A stretch of DNA of 64,000 nt from Acorus gramineus (lineage: Eukaryota; Streptophyta; Magnoliopsida; Acorales; Acoraceae), in the NCBI GenBank assembly GCA_030737835.1, contig CM060851.1:6871635-6935634 (forward strand), given 5' to 3'. The position numbers and the translations under genes were made by a program. The notes under the pieces were generated by a model. That model searched no databases. It had not been told where the DNA came from and worked only from the letters and a program-made list of their open reading frames with translations. Positions 37,749 through 51,100 of this stretch are shown piece after piece (positions within the stretch are counted from its first letter, which is position 1; the number at the start of each line of letters is the position of its first letter).

Positions 37749-40160
37749 TGGGAGGAAATCAGTCCATCGACAGGCTCGATGATTTCTATTCCGAAGCCTT
37801 TGAAGTATTTAAAGCCCCATTACTCATTTTTGTGCCCCTTTTTTGAGAAGCTTACAAAGGATTCAGATATACAGGTGATAATTTTTGTTTCTTTTGTTCT
37901 TTTTTTTTTTGAATTGTTAGTGATTAGGTTTTAATGTTTGGTTTTACAAGTTGCAGAAGAAGTTTGCTGACATTCTGTCAGTTTTAGCAATGACCATTTA
38001 TATGAGAGATCAGGTAATTTAATCTGAAACTTTTTTGCTTCACCATTATTATTTTATTTTTTTTATAGTTATTTACACATTCGATTGATTGTGAAAATTA
38101 AATTATTGTTCCTGGGAAGAGAATCAGGGAAGGGATAAGATTTTGGATATGCCAAATTGTCACACTTTGTTTGTTTTTGTCTATTTGATAATTAGTTGTT
38201 CCTATGAACTTTTGTTTGAATTAAATTTGTTCTTCTTCGCTTTGTTTTTTTTGATGCCTTTATCGGAGAGTATGAAATATAAGCTTTTGGGTACAACATA
38301 AGATGTTGGTTCCTGTGATCATGAATATGTAGGCACGGTAAGCACTAAGCACTTAATGAGTACCGCATAGAAAAGGAGGGATGCCCTAATCATTGCTTTC
38401 TTTTTTATTACTTAGCAGGCGTGATAGCCAAGACTTAATCTTTTTGTTAATTGTTTGTAATTCGTAATATTCTTGTACTCATTTATAAAATATTTGGTTT
38501 ATTTAATCAGGAACCTTGCAGTAGGAATTTCCCGAGAGTATATAATGCGAAAGGTTAGGGAGTGAAATCTTTCAGCATGTTTGCTAACATTTTATGCTAT
38601 GTTCCTCAATTCAAAATATCACCCTGTCTCTTTCATTTAGCTTCAAAAGTATGCAATGCTTCCATCGGAGTGGATTGTGCTAATGAATATATTATTAAAG
38701 TAACCATTTTTGGTTTATAAAAAACTTAAACTGGAGTATTATACATTGTTTTATTTTCATTATAAGAAATAAGAAATTGTGGTCTAACAGGATTCATTGA
38801 ACTTAGACTGGTCGAAAGCATGTTCTACCATTTTAAAGTTTAGGCTTTGATTAAGCATTTCAGATGAACTCGTAATAAACTTCTTAAGGTAGCTGCTATT
38901 GCATTAAGGGGTCTATGTGCACCATAAACCAGATATCTATGGGGATTAAAACATCAGCATTTCATGTTCCTATTTTGTTTTTGTCTCACATTGAATTTTA
39001 CATCACATTTAAATGATTTTTGGGTCTTTGGCCATCCTTTTTTATTATTGTGTAACATTTCTTATTGTCTCCCTTGACAGCGTAACATCTGGCCAAGAGT
39101 TGATATGATGGATTTGATGGACCAGAGCATTTCAGATGAAGTTATACCATGTCTGTTGTGTATATCATTTGATCTCACTTCATGAAATTATATCTAAAAA
39201 AGAAGAGAAAAGAATGTGATTTAGAAAAACTTAAGTTGGCAATGAGAGAGGCATATTAAATTATTAATATAATTAGTAGTATGAATAAATTTCGTAGTGA
39301 TTTTTCAATTAGCATGTGTGGATATTGTTTTGCCAAGTTACAGATGGAAATTTTAAATAATATGTGAACTTCCATGGCAGCCATGGATAGTTAACCTCCT
39401 ATAAAGACTAAATGTTGTTTTCCATTTTTTAGGCTATTGATATATAAAATTATGTGATCCATAACGAAGGAACTCAAGAAGTAGCTGAATTTTTCTTTTG
39501 ACTATCAACACTGTGAGGATTTATGCAATTTGGATATGGAAGGAGTTTCTGTATGATGTATGGTGATTCTAGCATAATTCTATTACAGAATATGTAGCAG
39601 TGGGCTTTGGTGTGTGTTCGACACTGGCTCAATGGCTCAACCAAAGATTAGGTGGTGTAAGATGTTTTGATACTCAGACATTTTCTGTTATTGTGTAGTA
39701 ATGTTGTTAGTCACACACTATCTATTGAGCTGGTACATCAATTAAAAAAAAAAAAGGCCATTTGTAAACCTCAATGTCAGCTTCTGTGGGGTTGATAACT
39801 TGATACTGCACTTTTCATGTTAATAGGGATTTAAATGGTTTCTTCATCTCATTTTCCATTATTTGGCTAAATTTTACTTTTCTTTATTCTTACGATTAAA
39901 ATCTGGGCATAATTTATCAATCATATCGACTATTGATGTATCTGTTTTCATATTTCAGCACAATGCTGAACATGAAGCTGTTGATGTTTTGACAGAGGTT
40001 TACTCTGATCTCTCATTTGTTATCGTATAATTTTGCATGTGTTTGTCACAGTACTAATAAAAATCATTTAATTCTACGTTGAAAGCATTGATCTGTTGAC
40101 TAAGCATTTTGATGAGACAAATTACAAAAGGACATGCTTGTATCTCACCAGTTACTCTAG
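37749..40160 (+). pseudogene. RPN1: Captured RPN1 (26S proteasome regulatory subunit 2) fragment, exons and introns
   Basis: Exon-like pieces follow the N-terminal part of RPN1/PSMD2, the non-ATPase base subunit of the 19S regulatory particle. 37749-37874: EISPSTGSMISIPKPLKYLK, then PHY. 37957-38013: KKFADILSVLAMTIYMRDQ. About 38265-38337: ESMKYKLLG, an in-frame stop, then HEYVG. 38511-38553: NLAVGISREYIMRK. About 39081-39144: degenerate, ending AFQMK. 39959-39997: HNAEHEAVDVLTE. About 40078-40160: VESIDLLTKHFDETNYKRTC, then LYLTS. Most keep AG and GT splice borders, so genomic DNA, not mRNA, was captured, as is usual for Helitrons. The stop and frame damage, and the missing remainder, make it a pseudogene. 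Confidence 0.85.
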
Positions 40161-41537
40161 GTATATATTCGCAATCACCAAGTGCAAATATTTTCGTGGA
40201 GTAGTTTTTAAAATATTTTTGTGCCTCTGTTTTATATCATGATGATGTGTTTTCTAGATGGTGAAAGTCAAAGAGTTCATATAAATAATGTCACATTAAA
40301 CTAACAAATCTGGATAATGCTTTACCGGAGAGGGAGCAAATCTAGGCTGATGGTCCGAAGGGGATAAAGGCATTATGGTTTAAAGGGGTTTCAAAGTTTA
40401 TTGGGTTCTTTGATATTCTTATTAGCATGGGCCTTCATAAGGTCATTTTTAGTGTGGATTAGTTTTAGTTTATAAAGTAATCAACAATCTACATAAACAC
40501 TATTAAAAAAAAAACTGGACAAAATGTTTGATGCCTGCAACATTACGGTTGTGTGAATGTCTTTTTATCGATTATAGGGATAGGACTGAAACTACATTTA
40601 GTCACCATATAATCAAGACTTTAATTTCTAATTTCTGGTGAGATTGGAACTGAGGGTTAAATAGCTTACAAATTTTTGTGAATCTCTTTTATCAGTAATT
40701 TTTAAATATAAACTGCTTCTCTCCACGCAAAAGTTTGATTTTTATTGAAACCATAAATGCCTTTAATTGTTTCTAAATTTATTATGTAGATTTTGATGAT
40801 TTATCACTTCCTCTCTTTTTTTATCTGTGAAATGGAGCTTATGAAATTTTTTTCTAAATTGGGGCCTGCCTTTATCTTTCAATGGCATGGACAAGGGAGT
40901 TTAAGTTGATTTGATTTCTTATATAGTACATGTTTATTGCTTGATTTCGTGTCGTTGGTTAACTATTAATTAGGGTGTATTTACTTTGAGAAAAATTAAT
41001 TAAGGTGTATTGTTTAGAGATTTTCATTTTTCCACTGACATTGTGATATTCCACAAACCAAAAAATGCCCCTTGGGCAGGGAGTTGGTTGATGCCTGAAG
41101 AATGATTGAATTGGATTACCTGTTTCTAAGCTTGATGAGATGGTTTTTTGTTTATTAATTTATTATCAAATTTGAGAGGCAGTCATGGTAAACATTTAAT
41201 TTACTTGCAAATCCCACATTCCAACTCGTTTTTGTTTGAAAAAAAAAATTCATATTGACATTTGATGGATTAGCTATTCGAAAAAAAATTTAGTGTGGTT
41301 TTTGGTTGAAAACTTATTTGGGATGCTTGTCTTCCTTTTTGGATGTGTAACAGTGTGTATTTATTTTATTTTTTTTTAGAAAAAATACTATGTTTTTTTT
41401 TAAAGTAGAATATTTGGTTGGATTCCTAGCATACATTATGTATCAGCTATTTATGCATGAGACTATATATTGGGAAGAGAGTTATTATTTCATTTCAATG
41501 CAATCTATAGAATTCTTTCTGTTGAAAATGATCTGCA
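40161..41537. other. Helitron interior, nothing recognised
   Basis: T-rich, intron-like sequence following the last recognised RPN1 exon. It may be RPN1 intron or unrelated filler. Confidence 0.35.
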
Positions 41538-42221
41538 TTGATTAGGAAGATTCTTATTCATTGCTTCATGAAGTTGCAAATAAGTTCAATCTGCAGGGAG
41601 ATTGTTGCATGTAGATTTCAACTAATTGACCAAGCCATTTGCAAAATGTTTAAACAAGTGGAATTCGAATTATATATATTGATGAAAGCATTGAAACAAC
41701 ACTTGCAGGCCCTTTTAATTGATAAGATGTTGATTTTAAATAGATGCTTAACTTATTGTTATTCATGATAACAAAGTGTTGTAGAGAGAACAAATACATG
41801 ATTGACATAAAAAAATCTCAAATGGACTGTGGAAGTTGATCATGCTCCAGTGATGGTAGTTTAGTTAGTCATGCATTGGATGGACAGAGAAAAAAAAAAC
41901 ATAGTCTGCGCTTTGTTTTTTTTGTGTGTTTTCTCATGCAAGGTTGTTTTCATAAATTCTTCTCAGGTAGTGTTAACTCTGCTATTTGATTAAATGTTTC
42001 ATGAAATGGTTTATAACATAGGGGTGGAAGTGCATTATGTAAATTTATATGTTCATGAAGTAGTTTGTTTTATGATTATTATTATCTTAAGGGCATGTTT
42101 TTGAATTGATTGTAGGAATACTTCATTCGGCATGTAGATGAACATCCGATAATGTCAAAATCCGAATGGCAATGTGCGACTCGATGTTTTAGAAGCAGCC
42201 ACTAAGAGACGGAACTCTAAG
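41538..42221 (+). pseudogene. Unidentified exon-like pieces near the Helitron 3' side
   Basis: About 41548-41600 reads DSYSLLHEVANKFNLQ, bounded by ...CAG. 42116-42221 reads EYFIRHVDEHPIMSKSEWQC, then after a one-base shift LDVLEAATKRRNSK before a GTATAC donor; an AG precedes it. The look is of another captured, intron-containing gene fragment, but I do not recognise the source. It does not match the RPN1 order. Confidence 0.4.
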
Positions 42222-43171
42222 GTATACATTTTCTCATAATCTATATGCATTTTTACGCCATTCGCTTATTGGACTTTATAGGGACTAGAGTTAGAACTGA
42301 GGACTAATCGAGCATTCAAGGAGAATGGCATGCTTGGAGATAACTTTGGTTTCCATTTAACAAACATGTTAGGAAATCTTGTCTAGGCCAAGGAAATAGC
42401 TTTTATTTTTCTGGTGTGTTTGTTATTATCATTTTCTTTGTGTGTGTAAAAAATAAATTTAATATATATTTAAAAACAATTAAAATCAATTTCAAATAAA
42501 AAATATTTTTTATGTTAATATTATTTTTCAAGTAGACGATGATGTGAAAAATATATGTTTAGAAGATTTTGCTTAAATATTTTTCTTTTCTATAATTTAT
42601 TTAAATTTTTTTTTTTCTTCTTCTATGATTCACTTTTACCTTTATCTCGAATTGTAATCCTCTCAATTGATTCATTTTTGACGTGAGACAAACAATTTTA
42701 ATTTAGTTTGAATCTCTCACTAAAAGTTTAGAATTATTTGATTATTTTGAATTGATCAATTATATATAAACATTAGCTTCATTTGTTTAGATCATTTTTT
42801 ATGGGTCCAATATACTTCACAAGGGTGGTTTGTTTTATTGGTACTTGTATTTTTTTGTCAAATTTTTCATATTTTTCTATATTCTTTTTTGAAAAAATGC
42901 CTATCAAACATTTTCGTCTATGAATTTGTGTTTGACACTATTATTTTCATCATTTAATTGGATAAACTATAAACACTAGATTTTTTACATTTGAAATCAA
43001 TATTATGAAAATGTTGTAATAACTAATTTTTTGGACATTACATATGTTACATTTTGTCTACGTGCATTTACACATTCACAACAACTAGTCTATTTAAAGG
43101 GGACATACTTACTCGTCAGAGAGGTTCAAATAGAACCACTCAGTAAGGGAGGGGTGCATTTAGCTGGACCC

Positions 43172-43377
43172 AACACCGCGTAAGGCAAGTCAAAGACAAC
43201 GGAGTGGTCGAATTCGATTCCGATCAATAGCAAAGCCTAACAGTCCTTCGTTTCTAAGATTTCACGAAGACGACTTATTTTTTTCTTCTTTCAATTCTAA
43301 ATTCTTATCAGATCGCGATCAAATAAAGCCAATAAAAAACAATTCCTGATTTCAAATCGCGATTTCGGCCCGGAAAG
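43172..43377 (+). promoter_or_regulatory. Remaining VPS2 leader and proximal promoter
   Basis: Only 206 bp separate the end of the transposon stack from the VPS2 ATG. The sequence is unique in character, pyrimidine-rich near 43278-43300, and has two ATCGCGAT palindromes (near 43313 and 43357). The 5' UTR must lie here; little room is left for the original promoter. Confidence 0.5.
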
Positions 43378-46300
43378 ATGAGCTTCCTCTTCGGCAAGCG
43401 AAAGACCCCCGCAGGTATTACCTCTCTGAGTGTGCGTGTGTGTGTGTTTTTCGATTTCAATTCGATTAGAGATCGCGTTGTTTGCAACATCATGACATAT
43501 CGGTGGATTTCATATTGAATTCCTGTTTTTCCATGTTAAGAAGATTGAATTTTGCAAAATTGTGTTTTTAATCTCCATATAGCGCGTGAAAACGTGATCT
43601 TTAATAATTTGGAATTTGAAGTAAATCTATAATCTTGTTATCAATTTTTGAATAAGTTCATGGATTCTACAAATATGGTATTTTTAGGGTTAGGGTTCAT
43701 GTTTGTTATGCGCTTCTAATTCTTGGAGGATTGCGTTTGCGCGCAGAGCTTCTGCGGGAGAATAAGAGAATGCTAGACAAGTCTATTAGAGAGATTGAGA
43801 GGGAGAGGCAAGGCTTGCAAACGCAGGAAAAGAAGCTCATCATGGAGATCAAGAAAACCGCGAAGCAAGGCCAGATGGTATTTCTTTGGAGATTATTTTA
43901 TTTTTTTGTGCCATTAGCATCTTTAGTTCAAGTTGTTTGAGTGCATGAATTAGTCTTGACTTGCTTGTGTTTGCTTTTTTTATTTTTTCTTCAGTGAGTT
44001 CCTACTCATGATCATGAATTGTAAGTATCTTTGTGTATCATCAGAATTACCTAGAATTAGTTAAAGATACCTTTTTTTTTCCTTCCCATTAGAACAATTT
44101 GTTGAATGATATCACTGAGATAATTGTTTACCCATTTTAAGTTACCACCTCAAGCATGTGAGTATCTGCTATCTAATAATTTGTTATAGTTCATTAATAA
44201 AATACGCCTTTTTTCTTTAGAAAAAGGTGGGATGTATATCAGATTTTATTATATATATATATAAAACATTACAATGTCCAAGGAATGAGTATCTCCTTGC
44301 AAAATCAAATAGAAGTCCTTTCTGAGTCCCAAATTGTGCATCCGTTGCTTCCATGAAAAAATTAATGCTCCTATGAAGTTTACAGCTTGAGGTTCTGAGT
44401 CCATCTTTATTCCGTGCACATGATACATTTTGCATGGTAAAAGTTCACAAGATAGAAGCTAGAAATTTGTCTTGTTGGCTCGAGCACTTTACTGTTGACC
44501 GGCCCCTGGGGTAATTATGTAATGAGATTAGATATGTTAGATAACTTCTCCTCCTTACATGGTATGTGGGAGGCGGGCAGAAGGCTGAAGGCTAGAGGAT
44601 ACAGGAGCGCTAAGGCAAAGATATCCCAATCTTTTGTTCCGATCACAGTTTGGGCTACTTGGACTGCACAGAACCATCTCATCTTCAGGAACTCTAGAGT
44701 ATATTCATCAAGAACATTTGGGACATGGTGATGAACCTTGTCAAAGATTGGGTCAGGCTTGTGCTGGGGCAAACAGGGTTATGTATGTAGGGGGCATTAT
44801 TATTGTGGAGGAGTAAGGGGTGTGGGCTGTACTGTTTTGGTTTTGATATAAATTCAAGGCTCATGCTTACCATTTAAAAAAAAAAAAGGTTCGAAACCAT
44901 CTCTCACAAGATTCCTGTATTAACCATTTTCGCATCCGTCTCATATCTTTAAGTGATGAGAAAGGATACGGTTAGGAAGGTCTTCAGTGGGTCAACTTTG
45001 GTTAACAAGTAGTATCTACTGCAAGGAAAGATGAGTTTGTGTCCCTATGATAGTCCTGTTATTTGTTTGAGGCTGTGTATAGAATATTTTAGTCTGCTCT
45101 GGCAGATCCATTAGAAATAGTGTGGGGTCAAATTTACTGTCTTTAGTATGTATGCTATAAAGAGGACCAGTTTTCATAAATTTATTTCCTTTTTTTTCTT
45201 TTGGCTTATGCTTCCTTCTTTTGTTGCATACTTGTACTGATTGAGGTTCTATCACATGCAATGAGGATTCAACAATCCCAACTCCCAAGTGTTTTTTCCT
45301 CAACAAAAAGAAAAAAAAAACTATTGTCAAGAGTTCTGCTCTATAGTTTTTTTTTTAAATGGATTTTGAAGAGGTGGGTCAATTTATCACTATGTTCTAG
45401 TGCGCTCACATCTACTCTGGGTTCCCCTTCCTTTTGTTTGGAAAAAAAAGGTGTTCAGAAATTTTAAATTCTGATAACATAATCCTACTGCAAACAAAAT
45501 TCAGACAACATTAATAAGTGATGCTGATAAGGAGAATGATCAGATATTCAAAGTAAAAGTTTCTGATTTTGATCAAATATGTTTATTTGCATTACTCAAT
45601 CGTAAAGCAGCTTATGAATTTTTGAATGTCAAAGCTGGACCGAAGTCTATTTCTTCTGCTTGATGCACATGCTTGAGCATAATTGTGTATCTAATAGTTA
45701 AATCTAAGTGTGCTGTGTGCATTTGTGAATATTTAGAAGACAATAGTGAAATGCACACATTGTTTTTTTGAATGAAAGAACGACACATTGTTATATTTAA
45801 GGTGTCTCTATGTGCTTCATTACTAATGTTAAGGTGTATATTCTATTTCAGGGAGCCGTGAAAGTAATGGCTAAAGACCTTATTCGAACAAGGCATCAGA
45901 TCACAAAATTTTATGCACTCAAATCACAGCTCCAAGGTGTATCTCTGAGAATCCAGGTAATGTTGGCATCTTTTTTTAATTTGCTGAAGATGTACTGTTC
46001 TCAGGTATTTCTATTCTTGTACTTCAGTTGATGAGATTCTTCCAATATTGGTCATCGTGTACCATTATGTGTAAATCACATTAACAGAACATCGTCAATA
46101 TGGCCTATTTCCCAAATGTCTGGGGCTAGCTTTATGAATCCAAGGACGTCATTGTTTCATATCCAAGTTGATTCTCAAAGGTGGAATACAGATTAGGATA
46201 TTCTCAGCTATGTGGATTTGAAGCTTTGTGAGTTTGGAAACATAACAGACATTGTCATGACTCATGGTTGTAAGGGTGGATGGCAGAAGAAGATGAGATT

Positions 46301-48145
46301 AGGAATGAGTATACTAGAGGAAATGGACGCAAAGATATTAAATAACAGGGCATTGGGTTAAGTGGTATGGACATGTGACAGTTCCCAGTGATTGCCCTGT
46401 GTGCCTGTAACATTGAGTACAACTAGGTACTGTGGAATCGGCTGCTGACCGCAGAAATGGGAGGGTGCTCCAATCGGATGTGTAAGTGCCTTCTGAGAGG
46501 ACTCTGGTTTTATAGGACAATGAATCACATACCAAACCATTGAAAAATGACAATTTGATGTTGATGATGTATTTGTGGACACAATACAGATTCTTTTATT
46601 TTAATTGCTGATGAGGAATGTACAAGTTTTGCTTGGTTTTAAAATGTCTCTTAGGTAGTATGTTAAATTTTGGGGAAAATAATTACAACTTGTTGACAGT
46701 CATTTAATGAACTTGCTAGAAAAATATATAGAGCATGAGGTGTGACACATGGACATGCTACTTGAAGAAGAGAATCATCTACCAAGCGGTCCGACCTCCA
46801 GGCCTATAGGCAATCTGAAAAAAATAGGAAAATTACAGAAGGTGAATGAGATGGAAATATTGATGGAGCCTTCATTGCATGCATGAACATAAGCAATGTT
46901 GGCTATTGAGTTGTCAATTGTGATTTGTGATTCACTTTTGCTATTCTTTCCCTCCCTTAACCGATGATGTCACTGAATATTCAAATATCCAAGAAAAAAA
47001 CTTTTTCCTTCCGTTATTTACAACTTACAAGTACAGACATCTTGTCCTAGCTTTACAGTTATGTTTTCTCAGGCATGCATGGGTTGATCAGTTTTTTTTA
47101 TAAATCCAACCTTACTCATTACAGTGTATATCCATTTTTGTTTAAATTCTTCTCATTGTGGTCATGCACTCTTTCTGCCCTCTGTACAGAGCAATAGTCT
47201 TACATGTAAAAATTGATACTTTAAGAATAAGCAATTACTTGCAGTCACATTGCTTAGAACTGGGATCTGTCTCCCATGGCTTTCAAAGCACGATGTGATG
47301 TGGTGGTAGCCAGGGAACTGGATCTTGGATTGTGACTGACAACTCTCACGCTTTTACTTCTTGTTGGAAGACTGTTGGTGTTTTCCCCCTTTCATAAGGA
47401 CAGGAAGACACCAGTATCTGAGAATATAGGGACAGTTTAGATTTAAGTCTTTTTTGTTAAATGCGTGTTTACGGAAGGTAGATAGATCGTTGATCATGGT
47501 TTCACTAAAAGACATGCATCTGAGCCTATCTTTTTGTTGTAATATGGACCTTTTCTTTGTTAGTATATTGGTCATTGAATTGATTTCTTTAATCTGTGAA
47601 GTTAAATGAAAGCCATAACCACTATGTTTTTGGCACCAGATTTGACTGAATTAATTTTTGTTTAATACATGTAGACTCTAAAATCAACTCAAGCCATGGG
47701 CGAGGCCATGAAAGGAGTCACCAAGGCCATGGGACAGATGAACCGGCAGATGAATCTGCCCGCCCTGCAGAAGATCATGCAAGAGTTTGAGAGGCAGAAT
47801 GAGAAGATGGAGATGGTGACTGAGGTGATGGGAGACGCCATCGATGATGCCTTGGAAGGAGATGAGGAGGAAGAAGAGACCGAAGAACTCGTGAGTCAGG
47901 TCCTTGATGAGATTGGAATCGACATTAATTCAGAGGTAACTTTTATAACATATCATCATCACATAATATGCTTCACCACTGTTCTACTGAGTTGAGTTTC
48001 CCCTACCCATTTACAGCTCGTCAATGCACCATCGGCCAAGGTGTCTGCGCCAGCGGTGGCTAGCAAGGTTCCTCAAGCCGAGTCTGAAGACAACGGGATC
48101 GACACCGAACTACAAGCCAGGTTAGATAATCTGCGAAAAATGTAG
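43378..48145 (+). CDS. VPS2.1: VPS2 ESCRT-III subunit (CHMP2-type), five exons, 220 residues
   Basis: ESCRT-III core subunit that polymerises on endosomal membranes for vesicle budding into multivesicular bodies and is disassembled by the SKD1/VPS4 ATPase. Exons: 43378-43414, 43747-43877, 45852-45956, 47675-47935, 48017-48145 (TAG). All introns are GT-AG and phases agree. Protein: MSFLFGKRKTPA start, basic helix ELLRENKRMLDKSIREIERE, then GAVKVMAKDLIRTRHQI, MNLPALQKIMQEFERQNEKM, acidic EGDEEEEETEEL, and a C-terminal MIM1 motif LQARLDNLRKM that binds the VPS4 MIT domain. Length and every block fit plant VPS2.1, so it is probably functional. Introns 2 and 3 (about 2.0 and 1.7 kb) contain LINE relics. 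Its upstream region is replaced by a transposon stack. Confidence 0.96.
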
Positions 48146-51100
48146 TAAATCCTACGCATCAGAGATTCACGACTTGTGATCACTGAGAGTGGGGTGAAAA
48201 TGTTTTTATCTTGGATTCACTGTAATATATGATGATGTGGTGCCACTATATATATATCTGCATTATGTGTGATTATCATTGGAATATAATATCATCAAAT
48301 TTGCTCTGATTTATATGTTGGTTTGGAATCCTTGAGCAGCCATATATGTGTTCATTTATTGGTAATGGTAATTTAGAAAATGTCCGTTTGTGAATTTATA
48401 TTAAAAAAATAAAATATTTGGAATGATTTAAAAACTTACCTTCAGTTTTTTTGGATTGCATCATCTCTTATCCAAATTTGTCATGAATCTGCCAGTTGTG
48501 CGCCTTGCGTGCATGGCTGCACACAACTCCTATTTGGGGTAGCGACATAAGTTATTCCATAATAGATAATTATATTAGTACATATAGAAAAATAAGTCAT
48601 TTTAGTTTGACAAATGGATAAGTGGTAGTTGTGGGGTTAAGTGGGGGGAAAGACAACGTATCATGTTTGATAAAAAAAATAATCAGGATAAAGTGCGGAC
48701 AGTTGTCTTGATTTTGAAATGAAAATAGAGATTTTTTGTTCCACCTAAATGCTGGAGTAACATTTATCGTCACTTTTTATCTCAATTTTAACAAATGTAA
48801 ATAATGATAAAATTGATAGACTTTTCATCCCTTAAAATTAGGACAACTTATTTTCAAAACCTTAACCTCAAACTAACTCTATGTTTGGTTGTGTTTTTAG
48901 TTGTTCTCATTAATAATAAAGTTTTTGTTGTTTGTTTGACCATGATAAAGTTATGAATAAAATGAGAATAAGATGTTAATTTTTTTTTTTATAAAAGATT
49001 AAAAATTGATTTGTCAAGTGGGCTTTTTAATTTTATAAGAGGTGATGATAGTTAATTTCACATGTAGGCATTCCTTGTAGTATAAGTAGAATAGATCGGG
49101 TTGAATGACACAATTTCAGGGACCTGAAATAATAATATTAGTTTATTGTCACCAATTCTGACATAGCTATATTCTTTTATTCTTGGTGGAGCTATGAGGT
49201 CTTGTGGAATCTTATCCATCATGTATGATGGTAAACAAAGTGAAAAGTCAACAACAGCCTAAATACTTGTTCAAATAGTGAACTATATATGGAGGTGATT
49301 GCAGATATTCACCGAGTTATTATAAACTATCTAAACAGTATATATTAATGATTGATAAGCCATGTTGACATGGAAAATGTCATTGAATATCATGTCAATA
49401 TACATTGACATCACTCTGTTGATATTAAAATGTAACTTATTAGCTAGGATTAGCACAAAACAATGTATATTAGCACATAAACAGATCTTATTTGGGAGAG
49501 CAGTCCCAGTGTCCCTTCCCTTCCATGAATGGCCTAGTTGGACTTGGAAATGCAAGGTTGGCATTAATTTTTCATTGAATATCATGTCAATATATATTGA
49601 CATCAGAACTAGACATCATGAACTAGACTCATAGTTTGCGTTTATGAGAATCACAACAGTGTTTCTACACATTCTAATCTCTAATATAAAATTCTGTGAA
49701 GGGGCAGAAAAACCATGCACAGACCTATTTTTTTTATAATTCATATATTAAACTGACTTGTTAATTGATATAGTTAAATAGAATATATATCAAGGGCCGG
49801 CATCTTATTTAAATCCACCATTCATGAAGGTGACAAACTGTGTTTTTTAGTGTTGCTTCCTTGGCACTTATCATTCATAACAAAATATTTATATATTTGT
49901 TATAGATATCTCCAAATTGTAAGTTTGAAACATACGAAGGGACAACATGTGCAATGCACATTCACTGTTCTGGCAGATGAGGATTGCTTGATAAATTTTC
50001 TTTATGTAGGGGGTTAAATGTAAGGGTGATGGCACTCTTTTATCAAATTTATTTTTTGAGAGGGGGCATAATGCAATAGAAATATGTAATTCGTCCGAGT
50101 GTCCAACCACTCAAAATGGCATAACCCTAGGGGCTAGGGTCTGGTCTTGCATGGTATGGGTGACCCGGGGTCGTGTTAGATCTAACGCGCGTTGGACAAT
50201 TAGATTATCCAAGGCGCTCATAACCATTCAATTTTATCATTTCAAAATAAAAATTATGACTTATATATTCTTTCATATTTAAAACTAAAATAGGATTAAT
50301 TCAATTAAATTTCTATCTTTTTTTTTTAGGATTCTTCGTAACTTTATTTATTTTGAGGTAATACGATCAGACGACCAATGATGCATTGGACAATCCAACG
50401 CACATCGGACCTAACCTGGTCCTTGCAATACTCCCACATGAACTCCTAAAATATAGGTCTCCCATGCATTTTTATATATAAAAAAAAAATCTTTACATAA
50501 TTAATAAATAACCATATAAAAAGAAAGTAATAAGATTTGAGAGCCCCAACTCATTTGGGTGGGAACCCTAGGTGACTGTCAAATCTGACTAGGATGGAAG
50601 AACATTTTGAGCTCATCTATGAATGATGAGATTGACGAATCAATTCGTCGTTTTTTTTTAAAGGTAAATGGTAGGCGATCGCCTAAGTTATTCAAAGATA
50701 GGAAACGTCCAATGAAACATACACAAGCAAAAGACAATGTCAAAGTAAAAGAGGTGTCGACTGGTAGCCCCAAGCCCGACAAACAGCTCAATGTAAAACT
50801 ACTCCTCAATACATAGTGTACCACCTGCAAAAGAAACTTGTCGTCCTGTACAGTGCACCCCTCAATCTCGAATCAGTTGTCGTTAAATAACTATATTTCA
50901 GAACTCATTTCCAAATGCTACTCAAAAGCAACTTTGATTCATTGTCAAGGATAGAATTGGCTTGAAAGAATTACAAAATTACAAATTTACATTCACCCCC
51001 CCATTAAAACTAAAATCAATGAATGACTCAACCCAAAAAAAACTTAAAACTCCACTAATAACCACAATTTCCAAACCAATACCAAAACCAACAAAAAAAG

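Larger units (their letters stand above)
29180..43088 (+). mobile_element. Helitron complex, 13.9 kb, with captured host-gene fragments
   Basis: Begins TCTATATTACTATATAAAAG after an A (29179) and ends ACAACAACTAG before a T (43089). That is the Helitron rule (5' TC, 3' CTRR, insertion between A and T without target duplication). The flanks rejoin into the 28739 MULE-type element, giving direct support for the boundaries. Internal Helitron ends show more than one element: a hairpin-CTAG terminus at 35557, and 5'-like starts at about 29577, 36797 and 37426. Captured content includes RPN1 exons and introns (37749-40160). No Rep/helicase frame was seen, so it is non-autonomous. How inner ends pair is unresolved. 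Confidence 0.75.
28739..43141. mobile_element. Second copy of the 26162 MULE family, split by the Helitron complex
   Basis: The left half 28739-29179 starts GGGTGGCTCTATTTGAGCCC, followed by TCTAAATTGTAAGTAAGCC, and aligns in reverse orientation with the 26162-27217 element down to TCTTTAACAATAA. The right half resumes at 43089 with TCTATTTAAAGG and ends with a GAACCACTC terminus at 43141. In the uninterrupted copy, TTTAACAATAAAATCTATTT is continuous, so the two halves here are the two sides of the Helitron insertion. The 9-bp TSD is not clear. Confidence 0.75.
27396..43171. mobile_element. Pack-MULE with cytochrome P450 fragment, inflated to 15.8 kb by nested insertions
   Basis: The left end AGGTCTGTCTATTTGCACCC and the reverse complement of the right end, GGGTCCAGCTAAATGCACCC, resemble the termini of the MULE at 17170-18349 (GGGTCTACCTATTTGCACCC). 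Flanking 9-mers AACACCACA (27387-27395) and AACACCGCG (43172-43180) match at 7 of 9 bases. Inside are the P450 fragment (27562-28062), a second MULE-type element from 28739, and within that the Helitron complex. Without nested insertions it would be about 1.4 kb. The termini are seen; the pairing across 15.8 kb is inferred from shared ends and TSD. Confidence 0.6.
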